A DNA stretch of 64,000 bases from Leptospira tipperaryensis (GTDB lineage: Bacteria; Spirochaetota; Leptospiria; Leptospirales; Leptospiraceae): contig NZ_CP015218.1 of NCBI RefSeq assembly GCF_001729245.1, positions 381,001 through 445,000 of the forward strand. The letters run 5' to 3'. How positions within the stretch are numbered: the stretch's first letter is position 1; each line of letters opens with the position of its first letter. The notes beneath the pieces are model-generated. The model had not been told where the DNA came from. It ran no database searches and worked only from the letters and a program-made list of their open reading frames with translations. This document shows, in pieces, positions 53,273 through 61,835 of the stretch. A program made the translations under genes and the position numbers.

Positions 53273-53465
53273 AATACACTCTGGCTGCGTTTTAATTCAA
53301 AACAGCACCGAAAATCCGCTTCCGGTTTTTTGAGGACGGACACTTCGTAACGAGTTCTCACGACGTCGGAAGATTGGCGATTCATTGGAAAATCCGTTTT
53401 GAGCGGTTCGGTCTTTCAGAGGCGCACTTCGCGTTCGATGCGGAAACTCTTCAACTCCGTTTCGT

Positions 53466-54497
53466 CTAACGTTTTGAAAATAGGTAGTGAGAAACGATCC
53501 ATTCTTCTCCGTTTCGAAACTTCCAGAGTTCAGCGCAGGCCATAAAAAACACCTTCCAATAGACGAACCATTTTATGGCTTGATCAGCTCCATAGGTTTC
53601 GGAAAGAATTTTCCTTACTTGATCCTTATTTTGAACCATTCCATTCAACCAAGCTTCGGAAGTTTTTGCATAGTGGCTTCCATTGACCACCCATTGATTC
53701 TGAATTTGAAAGTCTTTCTGGAAATACAAAAATAAATCGTGAGAAGGCATTTGCCCGCCGGTAAAGAAATATTTGGACATCCAATCCGTATCGTCTATAA
53801 CGTCAAACGCATAAGCAAATTTATGATGCGTAAAGATATGCACGAAGAAAAGCCCCTTCGGTTTTAAGAATCCGGAAAATTTTTCGAAAAGCCTTTCATA
53901 GTTCTTCATGTGCTCCAGCATCTCCACCGAGACAAGACGATCGAATTTTTTTGCGATCTTAAACTCGTTCATATCCGCAGTAAGAATCGTAAGATTTTTG
54001 AGTCCCCTTTTTTTGGCTTCTCCATCGATAAACTTTTTCTGACTCTTAGAATTGGAAACACCCGTAATCGAAGACTTAGGAAACTTCTCCGCCATATAAA
54101 GAGATAAGGATCCCCAGCCGCATCCGAGATCCAGGACGCTCATCCCATTTTCAATTTGAGCTCTTTCGCAAGTGATTTCGAGCATTTTCCTTTCGGATTC
54201 GTCAAATGAAGTATTCTCTGTTTCCCAAAAGCCCGAACTGTATTTCATGTGTTTTCCCATCACGAGTTTGAAAAACTCGGAAGGAACTTCGTAGTGTTGT
54301 TCGTTCGCCGCACCCGTATGAATCGCGATCGGAGATTTTTTCAACGAGTTCACGTATTCCATCAGATGTTTCTGATTTTTTTCAAGAGAACCCTTGTCTT
54401 CATCTTTCAAACGTTGTTTCAACAATTGACGGATTCGAAACCGAATCAGCCAATGCGGAAAAATATCTTTTTCCATTAGATCGTAAATCCATTTCAT
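53466..54497 (-). CDS. CFA-synthase-family methyltransferase resembling plant coclaurine N-methyltransferase
   Basis: This 343-residue SAM methyltransferase has an N-terminal helical region (MKWIYDLMEKDIFPHWLIRFRIRQLLKQR), then EQHYEVPSEFFKLVMGKHMKYSSGFW, the SAM loop VLDLGCGWGSLSLYMAEKFP, TGVSNSKSQK, EMLEHMKNYERLFEK, FFTGGQMPSHDLFLYFQ and a C-terminus ending NGEEWIVSHYLF. The full-length layout matches coclaurine N-methyltransferase-type proteins, a branch of the CFA synthase family. A bacterial role is unknown; it ends the lipid-modification cluster. ATG 54497 has AAGGAAA upstream; the frame is open to 54671. Confidence 0.8.
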   Translation of the reverse strand: MKWIYDLMEKDIFPHWLIRFRIRQLLKQRLKDEDKGSLEKNQKHLMEYVNSLKKSPIAIHTGAANEQHYEVPSEFFKLVMGKHMKYSSGFWETENTSFDESERKMLEITCERAQIENGMSVLDLGCGWGSLSLYMAEKFPKSSITGVSNSKSQKKFIDGEAKKRGLKNLTILTADMNEFKIAKKFDRLVSVEMLEHMKNYERLFEKFSGFLKPKGLFFVHIFTHHKFAYAFDVIDDTDWMSKYFFTGGQMPSHDLFLYFQKDFQIQNQWVVNGSHYAKTSEAWLNGMVQNKDQVRKILSETYGADQAIKWFVYWKVFFMACAELWKFRNGEEWIVSHYLFSKR

Positions 54498-54606
54498 GAA
54501 AGAATTTCCTTTTATTTTAATAGATTCAATATTTAGAATGTGTTTTAAACTCAAAGATCCGGTTTCCAAAAGAAGGAAATAATTTTTATTCCGAAATTCT
54601 CGATAT

Positions 54607-55398
54607 CTAAGCCTTTGGAAACCAAGGAAAGAATGCGTTCGTCTTTCTGCTATATTCTTTATACAAATCACCCTTGGACTTCAGTTGACCCACTTCATTC
54701 AAAGGAACCCCTGTCACTTTTGTGAGAAGAATAAACATTACGATCGGTGAAATCAAACCAATCCACCCGAATGGAGAACCCAGAGAGAATAACCCAAAGC
54801 CCACCCAGATCAACCATTCAAAGAAATAATTCGGGTGTCTCGAATATCTCCACAATCCTACATCGCAAACCTTACCCTTATTCTCAGCATTCTTCTTAAA
54901 TTCGTTTAGCTGGAAGTCGGCCCAAGCCTCGCCTAACACCGAAAAGATAAAGAGGGCTATTCCGAAAATTTCGAAATAATTCGTATTTGGGTTTTCGTTG
55001 ATATTCGGAAATACAAAAGGAAGACTCAAAAGCACGGCGAGAATACCCTGAAACTGAAATATGTTTGTAAAAAACTTTCTATCAACTTGATCTCCGTATT
55101 CAGTTCGAAAGGCCGTATAACGCGGGTCCTCGTGCCCGGAAAATACTCGAGTCACTAAAATAAACAAAGAAAGTCTCCAACCCCAAAACGCAACGATCAC
55201 TGTGATCTGAGCGGTTCTCAGAGGGAACCCGTCGCCTAACCAGAAATAAACGATCGCGGCTGTGGATATACAAAGTCCCCATCCGACGTCTACAACGGCG
55301 TAATTATTCGCCCTCTTTCCAAACCACCATAAAACCGTCATCAAGACAAACACTACCACCCAAGCGGACAACATAAGAGTAAGGATTTGCAAGAGCAT
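54607..55398 (-). CDS. DUF1295 membrane protein (steroid 5-alpha-reductase-like)
   Basis: This 263-residue multi-pass membrane protein has VDVGWGLCISTAAIVYF, GWRLSLFILVTRVFSGHEDPRY, and the C-terminal signature GLWRYSRHPNYFFEWLIWVGFGLF with GVPLNEVGQLKSKGDLYKEYSRKTNAFFPWF in parts. The family is related to steroid reductases and isoprenylcysteine methyltransferases. It commonly neighbours DUF1365, amine-oxidase-like and CFA synthase genes, as here, and probably acts on lipid tails. Confidence 0.85.
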   Translation of the reverse strand: MLLQILTLMLSAWVVVFVLMTVLWWFGKRANNYAVVDVGWGLCISTAAIVYFWLGDGFPLRTAQITVIVAFWGWRLSLFILVTRVFSGHEDPRYTAFRTEYGDQVDRKFFTNIFQFQGILAVLLSLPFVFPNINENPNTNYFEIFGIALFIFSVLGEAWADFQLNEFKKNAENKGKVCDVGLWRYSRHPNYFFEWLIWVGFGLFSLGSPFGWIGLISPIVMFILLTKVTGVPLNEVGQLKSKGDLYKEYSRKTNAFFPWFPKA

Positions 55399-55417
55399 AA
55401 CTACGAACTTCCTGATT

Positions 55418-55939
55418 TTATTTTTCTTTCTTCTTCGAATCGAATAAACGTCCCGCTCTTCTCACAAAGGGTAAAAGAAGAAAATAGAGAAGAATCGAAA
55501 TCGCCGGCGCCCAAATCAACCAACCGAGAACCGCAAATCCGGCAACGTCAAAAATTCCTTTCGCGATTTCCGGAACATTATCTACGGAAATATTTTCAGC
55601 CCATTTAAGATTCAGAGGTATTCCCAAAACATCGGAACCGGTTTTTAAAAACGGGAAGATCAAGAGAATCTGCAAAGGATAAACGAGGTAATTCGCCAAT
55701 TGAATCGTTACCGGATTCAATCGAAGAAGAACTCCTAAAATTCCGCAGATCGTCATCGTCGTTCCAATCAAAGGGAAAACTCCGAATCCCGCGCCGACTA
55801 CGATACTCAAGGTTATCTTCTCCGGTGTGATTCCGGATTTGAGTTCCCTCTTGATAATTTCCAAAACATTCTTCGGCGCAAAGTGTCTTAGAAAATGAAA
55901 AACCGATTTTTTGGGTTGGTGAGAATGTGTTTCTTTCAC
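55418..55939 (-). CDS. DUF2062 membrane protein
   Basis: This 173-residue protein has a short basic N-terminus and membrane segments within ITLSIVVGAGFGVFPLIGTTMTICGILGVLLRLN, ANYLVYPLQILLIFPFLKTGSDVLG and GFAVLGWLIWAPAISILLYFLLLPF (split for reading). GxFP and the N-P segments match DUF2062. The function is unknown; it sits inside the lipid cluster. Confidence 0.78.
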   Translation of the reverse strand: MKETHSHQPKKSVFHFLRHFAPKNVLEIIKRELKSGITPEKITLSIVVGAGFGVFPLIGTTMTICGILGVLLRLNPVTIQLANYLVYPLQILLIFPFLKTGSDVLGIPLNLKWAENISVDNVPEIAKGIFDVAGFAVLGWLIWAPAISILLYFLLLPFVRRAGRLFDSKKKEK

Positions 55940-55985
55940 GATATTCTCACCATTCCATTTTAATTCTCTCGTTAAAATCTATTTT

Positions 55986-57284
55986 TCAAAGAGTGAGATT
56001 ATTCGGTCTTGTATAAACGACTTGAACCACACTGATGTTTTTCATAGAGAACGCGGCCGCACAGTATGAAAAATAATATCTCCATTTCCGAATAAAGGAT
56101 TCGTTAAATCCCATATCTCGAATCAGAGCGATATTGGAATCAAATCCTTTCAGCCAAGTCATCAGCGTATGATCATATTTGGCTCCGATATCTTCCAAAG
56201 AATAAAGATGGAAATCGCCGGTTTTATTGATCGCACGATTGATTCTCGCGACGGAAGGCAGAAGTGATCCGGGAAAGATATGCTTCTGAATAAAGTCGAC
56301 TCCCTTACGAAAGGATTCGTATCTTGCGTCGGGACTCGTAATGATCTGATGCACCATGATCCCGTCTTTTTTTAGAACACGATTGCACATCGCAAAGAAT
56401 TCTTCGAAGTATTCGTGCCCTACCGCTTCCAACATCTCGACCGTTACCATTTTATCGTAAGAACCTTGAACCTTTCGATAGTCGTCCTTTCTCACTTTGA
56501 TTTGATCGGATAAACCTTCCGCCTTGATTTTCTCAGTCGCATAACGATATTGTTCTTCGGAAATCGTATACGTCGTCACCTTACATCCGTAGTTCTTCGC
56601 GGCATATGTGGACAAGCCGGCCCATCCCGTTCCGATCTCCAAAAGATGATCGTTGGGTTTTAGTTGAAGTTTTTTGCAGAGAATCTCCAGTTTTGCGAGT
56701 TGAGCCTTTTCCAGAGTTTCATCCATTGTCCGGAAGTAAGCACAAGAATAGGTCATCGTCGAGTCTAAGAATTTATTGTAGAAGTCGTTGCCGAGATCAT
56801 AGTGTTCTACGATGTTCTTTTTACTTCCTCGAATCGAATTCTTTCTAAAAAGATGTAAGAGCCTGCTTCCGAGATTCATCAAGCTCAAGTGTGCAAACCG
56901 ATTTTTACTTCCGCTCACGGAAGGAGAATTTTCTACGTTATAGATAAACCACGAGATAACGGCCCTGATATCATCCGTATCCCAATCTCCGTCCATATAG
57001 GATTCGGAAAAACCGAGATCTCCGTTCAAAACCGTCTTTTTATAAAAGATCGGATTGTGAATGTGAATGATTCCCTTATGAAATTCCGGAGGATCTTCGC
57101 TTTCCGGATTTCCGAGATACGCCTTTTCTCCGTTGGGTAACACCAAACGAATCGAACCTTTTTGCATCGGCGACAGGGCCTTAAAAAAAAGATTCTTATA
57201 AAATCCGAACGACTTGGATTCGGCCGCGGTGATGGTTATTTCCGAATCCTGAAATTTTAAATTGGACTCAGTGGTTCTTTCCAA
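55986..57284 (-). CDS. Cyclopropane-fatty-acyl-phospholipid synthase family methyltransferase
   Basis: This 432-residue protein has the full CFA synthase layout: lipid-binding N-terminal domain (GDLGFSESYMDGDWDTDDIRAVI), NIVEHYDLGNDFYNKFLDSTMTYSCAYF (parts), SAM loop LLEIGTGWAGLSTYAAKNYGCKV, QYRYATEKIKAEGL, VTVEMLEAVGHEYFEEFF, and FIQKHIFPGSLLPS. It modifies double bonds of membrane phospholipid acyl chains with SAM. Its C-terminus ends TRPNNLTL. It overlaps the DUF1365 gene by 17 nt. Confidence 0.9.
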   Translation of the reverse strand: MERTTESNLKFQDSEITITAAESKSFGFYKNLFFKALSPMQKGSIRLVLPNGEKAYLGNPESEDPPEFHKGIIHIHNPIFYKKTVLNGDLGFSESYMDGDWDTDDIRAVISWFIYNVENSPSVSGSKNRFAHLSLMNLGSRLLHLFRKNSIRGSKKNIVEHYDLGNDFYNKFLDSTMTYSCAYFRTMDETLEKAQLAKLEILCKKLQLKPNDHLLEIGTGWAGLSTYAAKNYGCKVTTYTISEEQYRYATEKIKAEGLSDQIKVRKDDYRKVQGSYDKMVTVEMLEAVGHEYFEEFFAMCNRVLKKDGIMVHQIITSPDARYESFRKGVDFIQKHIFPGSLLPSVARINRAINKTGDFHLYSLEDIGAKYDHTLMTWLKGFDSNIALIRDMGFNESFIRKWRYYFSYCAAAFSMKNISVVQVVYTRPNNLTL

Positions 57285-58050
57285 GATGAACTCCTTTTTG
57301 CAGATCTATATTTTCTTCTTTTTTAATAAAAGGCAGGCCCTTAAGACACAATCTCAATGCTTGCCAGTGAATCAGAACAATTACTTTGACTGTTACCAAT
57401 GGATAACGGAAAAACATTCTTAATAAATTCATATCAGAAAGTTCTAATTTGGTTCCTGTGTATGTAGTGACCATGACGGTCTGGTCTTCTTCCAGTGCGT
57501 CTATGCGAATATTAATATTTTCGCTCGAAGGTTTCAAAGTAAATTCAAACTCGGATTTTAATCCTACAAAGGGAGAAACATAAAATAATTTGCCGGTCTT
57601 TAATCGGAAGGCTCCGTCTTTCCAAGTTTCTTTTCCTAAGAAGAAGGGTTTTTGTTCTCCAAAGGTGTTTCCCACTTCCGCGACCGCACAGAGAGGTTCG
57701 TCATTCTCGCCGTAAAAATAATAAAACGAAACAGGATTGAAAACATAACCCAAAACTCGAACGTTCGTAATCAAGATAGCTTTCTTAATTTTTTCAGAAA
57801 CTCCGTTTTGTTTCAAATATTCTAATATGTTTTCCTTTGTGTTTTCTTTACCGAAGTTAAGATGATCTCCGGTGGAAAATCGAAAGAGCGACCTGCGATC
57901 CACTCCGAAAAATCGTAGTTTGTGATCCAGCTCGGGCAACTCGTCCAGGTCCAATGCAAACGTAAAAATCCCGTAACGAAAACGATTCTTCCGTGGAAAT
58001 CTTCGATCGTGCATGACCTTCGCCTGAAAGATACAGGAATTCAATTCCAA
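57268..58050 (-). CDS. DUF1365 protein
   Basis: This 260-residue protein shows the DUF1365 pattern: VMHDRRFPRKNRFRYGIFTFALDLDELPELD, RFSTGDHLNFG, VRVLGYVFNPVSFYYFY, AEVGNTFGEQKPFFLG and FYVSPFVGLKSEFEFTL. It always seems to travel with a flavin amine-oxidase-like gene and a CFA synthase; the cluster is thought to modify unsaturated fatty acids. Its own reaction is unknown. Confidence 0.87.
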   Translation of the reverse strand: MELNSCIFQAKVMHDRRFPRKNRFRYGIFTFALDLDELPELDHKLRFFGVDRRSLFRFSTGDHLNFGKENTKENILEYLKQNGVSEKIKKAILITNVRVLGYVFNPVSFYYFYGENDEPLCAVAEVGNTFGEQKPFFLGKETWKDGAFRLKTGKLFYVSPFVGLKSEFEFTLKPSSENINIRIDALEEDQTVMVTTYTGTKLELSDMNLLRMFFRYPLVTVKVIVLIHWQALRLCLKGLPFIKKEENIDLQKGVHLGKNH

Positions 58051-59399
58051 ACCCTTTTACCAAGCAAGGTTTCACTCAGTTCTCTTGCGGACCAGAATGC
58101 GTCCTCGTGAAATCCATTTCTAAAGTAGCTCCCGCAGAAAAAAACGTTTCCTTCGCGATTCAGTTCGGATAAACGAGCTTGCGCGTTCAAAGATCCTACG
58201 CTAAATAGAGGATGTTCATATTCAATTTCCTGAATGATTTTCCTTCGATCTACGGTTCCCGGATCGTTGATCGAAACGTAATAGTTTTTCTTTTTCGACA
58301 CTCCCTGCAAGGAATTCATCCAATAAACCGTATAAGGCCTCATCTTTCCGTTCACCTTCTCAATGCGATAATTCCATGAAGACCAGGAAAGTTTTGTTTT
58401 CGGCATCGATCTATCGTCCGTATGCAAGGTCGCGATATTCTTCTGATATTTGAACTCTTTGAGCAGTTCTTTTTGCAATGGAGTCGGGCTTTTCAAAAGT
58501 TTGAGGGATATATTCCCATGGGTCGCGAGAATCACCTTGTCGAAAAGATTCGACTTTCCGTTTTTTAAAGTAACTCGGACCTTCTTACCGACGTTTTCGA
58601 CGGAACTGACTTCCGCATTCAATTGAAAGCGATCTTGGATCGGCGCCGTTAAACGTTTTACGTATTCTCTCGATCCCCCGTGAACCGTGTACCATTGGTG
58701 TTGTGTATCCAACCCCATAAAACCGTGATTTAGAAAAAAACGAACTAACCCATAAATCGGAAATTGAAGCATCAGATCATCCGGAGTGGACCAGACAGCA
58801 GAGCTCATAGGAACAAGATAATAATCCAAAAGGTCTCGGTGATATCCTTCTTTGACAATATACTCATCCAACGTATAATCCATATACTTTGAGTTTTCTA
58901 AAATCTTCGGAGCATCTTTGTTGAAACGATTGATGTTGTACAAAAGTCTCAGAAATTTTAAGTTAAAAAAATTCTTTCTCTGCGCAAAGAGTCCGTTGAT
59001 GCCGGAACCGCAAAACTCCAATCCTTCAGGAACGTGTTGTACGCTAAAGGACATGGAAGATTTTTTTGTTGGAACGTTTAATTCTTCAAAGAGTCGCTTG
59101 AGATTCGGATACGTAACATGATTGAATACGATAAACCCTGTATCGATCGGGATCTGCGTCCCGTCCTCATCCACGTCGACCGTATTCGTATGGCCGCCGA
59201 TATAGGATCCTTTTTCAAAGATTGTAAGGTCGTATTCTTTTTGTAAAAAATGAGCACAACCCATTCCCGCAATTCCGGTTCCGATAATTGCTAGGGATTC
59301 TTTCTTCTTTTTCGTTTTGGTCTGGGCAGAAATTTTTTTCCCAGAAATTTTCTTTTTAGAAACCGAGCTGCCGGTTTTCTTTTTCAAATTCTTTTTCAA
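58041..59399 (-). CDS. FAD-dependent amine-oxidase-like oxidoreductase with Lys-rich N-terminal tail
   Basis: This 452-residue protein begins with about 34 residues made mostly of Lys, Ser and Thr (SVSKKKISGKKISAQTK). The flavoprotein follows: SLAIIGTGIAGMGCAHFLQKEYDLTIFEKGSYIGGHTN (parts), IPIDTGFIVFNHVTYPNLKRLF, YTVHGGSREYVKRL, and NVFFCGSYFRNGFHEDAFWSARELSETLLG. The family partners DUF1365 and CFA synthases. It is the first gene of this minus-strand cluster and probably oxidises a lipid intermediate. Confidence 0.87.
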   Translation of the reverse strand: MKKNLKKKTGSSVSKKKISGKKISAQTKTKKKKESLAIIGTGIAGMGCAHFLQKEYDLTIFEKGSYIGGHTNTVDVDEDGTQIPIDTGFIVFNHVTYPNLKRLFEELNVPTKKSSMSFSVQHVPEGLEFCGSGINGLFAQRKNFFNLKFLRLLYNINRFNKDAPKILENSKYMDYTLDEYIVKEGYHRDLLDYYLVPMSSAVWSTPDDLMLQFPIYGLVRFFLNHGFMGLDTQHQWYTVHGGSREYVKRLTAPIQDRFQLNAEVSSVENVGKKVRVTLKNGKSNLFDKVILATHGNISLKLLKSPTPLQKELLKEFKYQKNIATLHTDDRSMPKTKLSWSSWNYRIEKVNGKMRPYTVYWMNSLQGVSKKKNYYVSINDPGTVDRRKIIQEIEYEHPLFSVGSLNAQARLSELNREGNVFFCGSYFRNGFHEDAFWSARELSETLLGKRVWN

Positions 59400-59537
59400 G
59401 AACTACCCGTCCTTTCTTTGTGTATAATAGACAGAAGGGAAGCGATTGGATGTGAAAAAAAAATTCCAGAGGTAATTTCAATTTCGTTTCACTTGTAAGC
59501 CTTCAAGATACAAGCGTCACGTCTTTGAAGCACTTGA

Positions 59538-59996
59538 TCAAATGTTCACAAAGCCATAGGCAAGAACGATGTAACGAACGATACGAAGCATAAACACAAT
59601 TGGAATAAAGAAAGACAGGCGTTGTCTAAAAAAGCCGGAAAGAATTGTAATCGGGTCTCCAACAACTGGAAGAAAAGAAAGCGCTAAAATAAAATATCCC
59701 CAGGTCTGCATCTTAAGAGCAATGTAAGAATAGAGTTTTGATTCTTCTATCTTGGTTTCCACTCCGGACCGAAACCAGGTTCCTAAAAAGTAGTTCATAG
59801 CGCAGGCGGAACAATTTCCGAGCGAGGCCCATACAATCGCTTCTTTCAACGGAAGCCCCGAAGCGATCGCAATCACAAGAGCAGCTTCCGAACTGAAAGG
59901 AAGAATCGTCGCCGCTGCGAAAGAAACAATGGCAAGACCTGGTCCTCCATAGAGAGGAATTAGATTCTTTAGCATTTCCCAAAATTCAGATTCCAT
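59538..59996 (-). CDS. YqaA/DedA-type membrane protein (SNARE-associated domain)
   Basis: This 152-residue protein has membrane segments in GGPGLAIVSFAAATILPFSSEAALVIAIASGLPL (parts), GNCSACAMNYFLGTWF, LALSFLPVVGDPITILSGFFRQ and IPIVFMLRIVRYIVLAYGF. The LPVVGDPITILSG segment is typical of the YqaA branch of the SNARE-associated (DedA) family, implicated in membrane lipid homeostasis. It is probably upstream of, but separate from, the lipid cluster. Confidence 0.85.
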   Translation of the reverse strand: MESEFWEMLKNLIPLYGGPGLAIVSFAAATILPFSSEAALVIAIASGLPLKEAIVWASLGNCSACAMNYFLGTWFRSGVETKIEESKLYSYIALKMQTWGYFILALSFLPVVGDPITILSGFFRQRLSFFIPIVFMLRIVRYIVLAYGFVNI

Positions 59997-60500
59997 TTAA
60001 GTTCCTTTCATTGGATCAAAATTATTAAACGACTTCACGCTCCGCTTTCCATCCTCCAAGAAGAATCCGAGAAAAGCATTCATAAAAAGAAAATATATCG
60101 ATGAAACCTTTTGTTTCCTTCTTTGGGTCAAAGAATAACGAGAGAATCTGAACTCGTTACGTCAAATCAAAATCCAAAAGAATTCATAATCGAAATGAAA
60201 TTTTCCACTGAGAAAATACGATTCAGAGGATAGAGTCGAATTTTATTACGATATTTTGATACTTAATTTTACAATAATTTTCTTATACCTAAATCAAGGC
60301 CTTGTCAATTCAAAAGAAAATAACGTTATGCGTTACATTTATATCCTTTGTGTAAAAATATTAGAATTACCTTGTTGGAATATTCAATTTTATTTATCTT
60401 TTTATAAATAGCTTGTGGATATTCGGAACAAAACTGAAAAGTCGGAACCATTTCTGGAAAATAATTTGGTCCTAGGGTTCAAAACAAAAGGTGGTTTTTA
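59997..60500. other. A+T-rich intergenic region before the outer-membrane protein gene
   Basis: About 500 bases between divergent genes. It holds a 10-bp palindrome ATAACGTTAT (60320-60329) and a ribosome-binding site AAAGGTGG just before 60501. I could not identify a convincing promoter or RNA. Confidence 0.5.
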
Positions 60501-61223
60501 ATGAAAAAGAAATATTCCATTTTCTTAATAGGAATTACGTGCGCCGTTACCCCGGGATTTGGGGTTTTTGCCCAGAACGATACGAAGCCTGACGCACAAT
60601 ATGCGCCCTGGTCTTTAAAGATTGGAGGCGGCATCGGTCATGCAGAAGACGTTAAATACAAAGAAGACAAGGGAAAGACAAACAACTATCGTATTTCCGC
60701 AGAATACAACCCTCGTTACTTTGGTTTCGAATTCGGACTTACGCATCAACTATTTTATCTCAGCGTTCCGTCTCATGCGGATCACCTCCTACCCTACCTG
60801 ACGTATGCGGCAATCGGTAGAAACGGGAATGTATCCAACGGAGTTCTCTACAATACGGTTGCTTCCAACGATCCCCTGAGAGAAAGGAACAATTTTTCTC
60901 TGACGTTCCTTGACATCGGGCCTACGTTTCACCTGCGGCCGGGAAAGAAGTTTGATCCGTATATTTCGATCGGAGCCGGCGCAACGGGTTTTGATAGATA
61001 CGCGTCCTATCGAGGCTTTGGTCGTTTGGGATTTAAGATCAACTTCGATCGTTTTTTTGTTTTTACGGAAGCAGAAGGTTCTGCGATTAACAGAGCTTAT
61101 ACGAGAGACGTAAGAATACACTATAACGAATATTCGGGCCTGGTCGGTCTGGGATTTCATTTTGGAGGAGAGGAAACTTCCAAAAAGGAAGAACAACCGG
61201 TTACAAGTTTATCCTCTTTCTGA
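60501..61223 (+). CDS. Outer-membrane beta-barrel protein
   Basis: This 240-residue protein has a signal peptide (MKKKYSIFLIGITCAVTPGFGVFA, cleaved before QND). The mature part is a pattern of alternating aromatic and polar residues: WSLKIGGGIGHAED, YFGFEFGLTHQLFYL, FLDIGPTFHLRPGKKFDPYISIGAGATGF (parts), GFKINFDRFFVFTEAEG and GLVGLGFHFGG, as in small OmpW/OmpX-like barrels. A Glu/Lys/Ser-rich C-terminal tail of about 15 residues (ETSKKEEQPVTSLSSF) follows the last strand, which is unusual for a barrel end. The ligand is unknown. Confidence 0.82.
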   Translation: MKKKYSIFLIGITCAVTPGFGVFAQNDTKPDAQYAPWSLKIGGGIGHAEDVKYKEDKGKTNNYRISAEYNPRYFGFEFGLTHQLFYLSVPSHADHLLPYLTYAAIGRNGNVSNGVLYNTVASNDPLRERNNFSLTFLDIGPTFHLRPGKKFDPYISIGAGATGFDRYASYRGFGRLGFKINFDRFFVFTEAEGSAINRAYTRDVRIHYNEYSGLVGLGFHFGGEETSKKEEQPVTSLSSF

Positions 61224-61263
61224 AGTAGGACTGGATCAAGGTGATATAACAATCTCATAATGT

Positions 61264-61299
61264 TTCCAGGAGGAGAAATTACAAATTCTCCTCCTGGAA
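61264..61299. terminator. 14-bp perfect hairpin between convergent genes
   Basis: TTCCAGGAGGAGAA (61264-61277) and TTCTCCTCCTGGAA (61286-61299) with an 8-nt loop sit between the barrel gene (+) and the secreted-protein gene (-). This suits a bidirectional terminator. Confidence 0.75.
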
Positions 61300-61318
61300 T
61301 GTCAATGGAGAATGAAGA

Positions 61319-61741
61319 TCAATTCGATTGAGGATCGGGGAGTCGTATTTCTCTAACCAAACTTTGATAACGAGAAGGAATTCTAAAATTCTTAATATAC
61401 GACTGGCAATAAGAGCCGGAATGAGAGCTATAAGCGACGACCTTATATTCAAGTCTACCCGAAAAGATCCTTTCAAAGTCTGCGACTTTCATTCGCACGA
61501 AAAGCGTCATTATTCGCCCCTCGGAACTCGGCTCTTCTCCCTTAATTTGAATTCTATCTTTTCTAAGTTTGGAAATGAGAAGTTCGACACTTTCTGAACG
61601 AACCAAAAATTCTAAACTTATAGCTCTTTTAGATTTAGCGAGGTTTGGACAAACGATTTTTTCGGCATTTCCAACTTGTATAAAAACGAGAAATAGAAAG
61701 CAAGATTGGAATATCAAAAATGGGAATCGCATTTTATTCAT
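61319..61741 (-). CDS. Hypothetical secreted protein
   Basis: This 140-residue protein has a signal peptide (MRFPFLIFQSCFLFLVFIQVGNAEK) and a mature part with a charged, alpha/beta pattern (AISLEFLVRSESVELLISKLRKDRIQIKG; MTLFVRMKVADFERIFSGRLEYKVV). Two Cys (VCPN and YCQS) may pair. No family is recognised. The start may be ATG 61741 or 61732. Confidence 0.65.
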   Translation of the reverse strand: MNKMRFPFLIFQSCFLFLVFIQVGNAEKIVCPNLAKSKRAISLEFLVRSESVELLISKLRKDRIQIKGEEPSSEGRIMTLFVRMKVADFERIFSGRLEYKVVAYSSHSGSYCQSYIKNFRIPSRYQSLVREIRLPDPQSN

Positions 61742-61835
61742 CGGTCGCTTGGATGAGAGTATTTCGCATTGTCTATTAGAATAGAGTCGAAATTTTCGCT
61801 TTATACAGATTGAATCGTAGAAGAAGACTAAAGAA

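Noticed and set aside
61264..61299. AGGAGGAG in the hairpin considered as a ribosome-binding site of a small gene
   Set aside because: No start codon or sensible ORF follows at the right distance on the plus strand, and a convergent-gene terminator explains the perfect inverted repeat.
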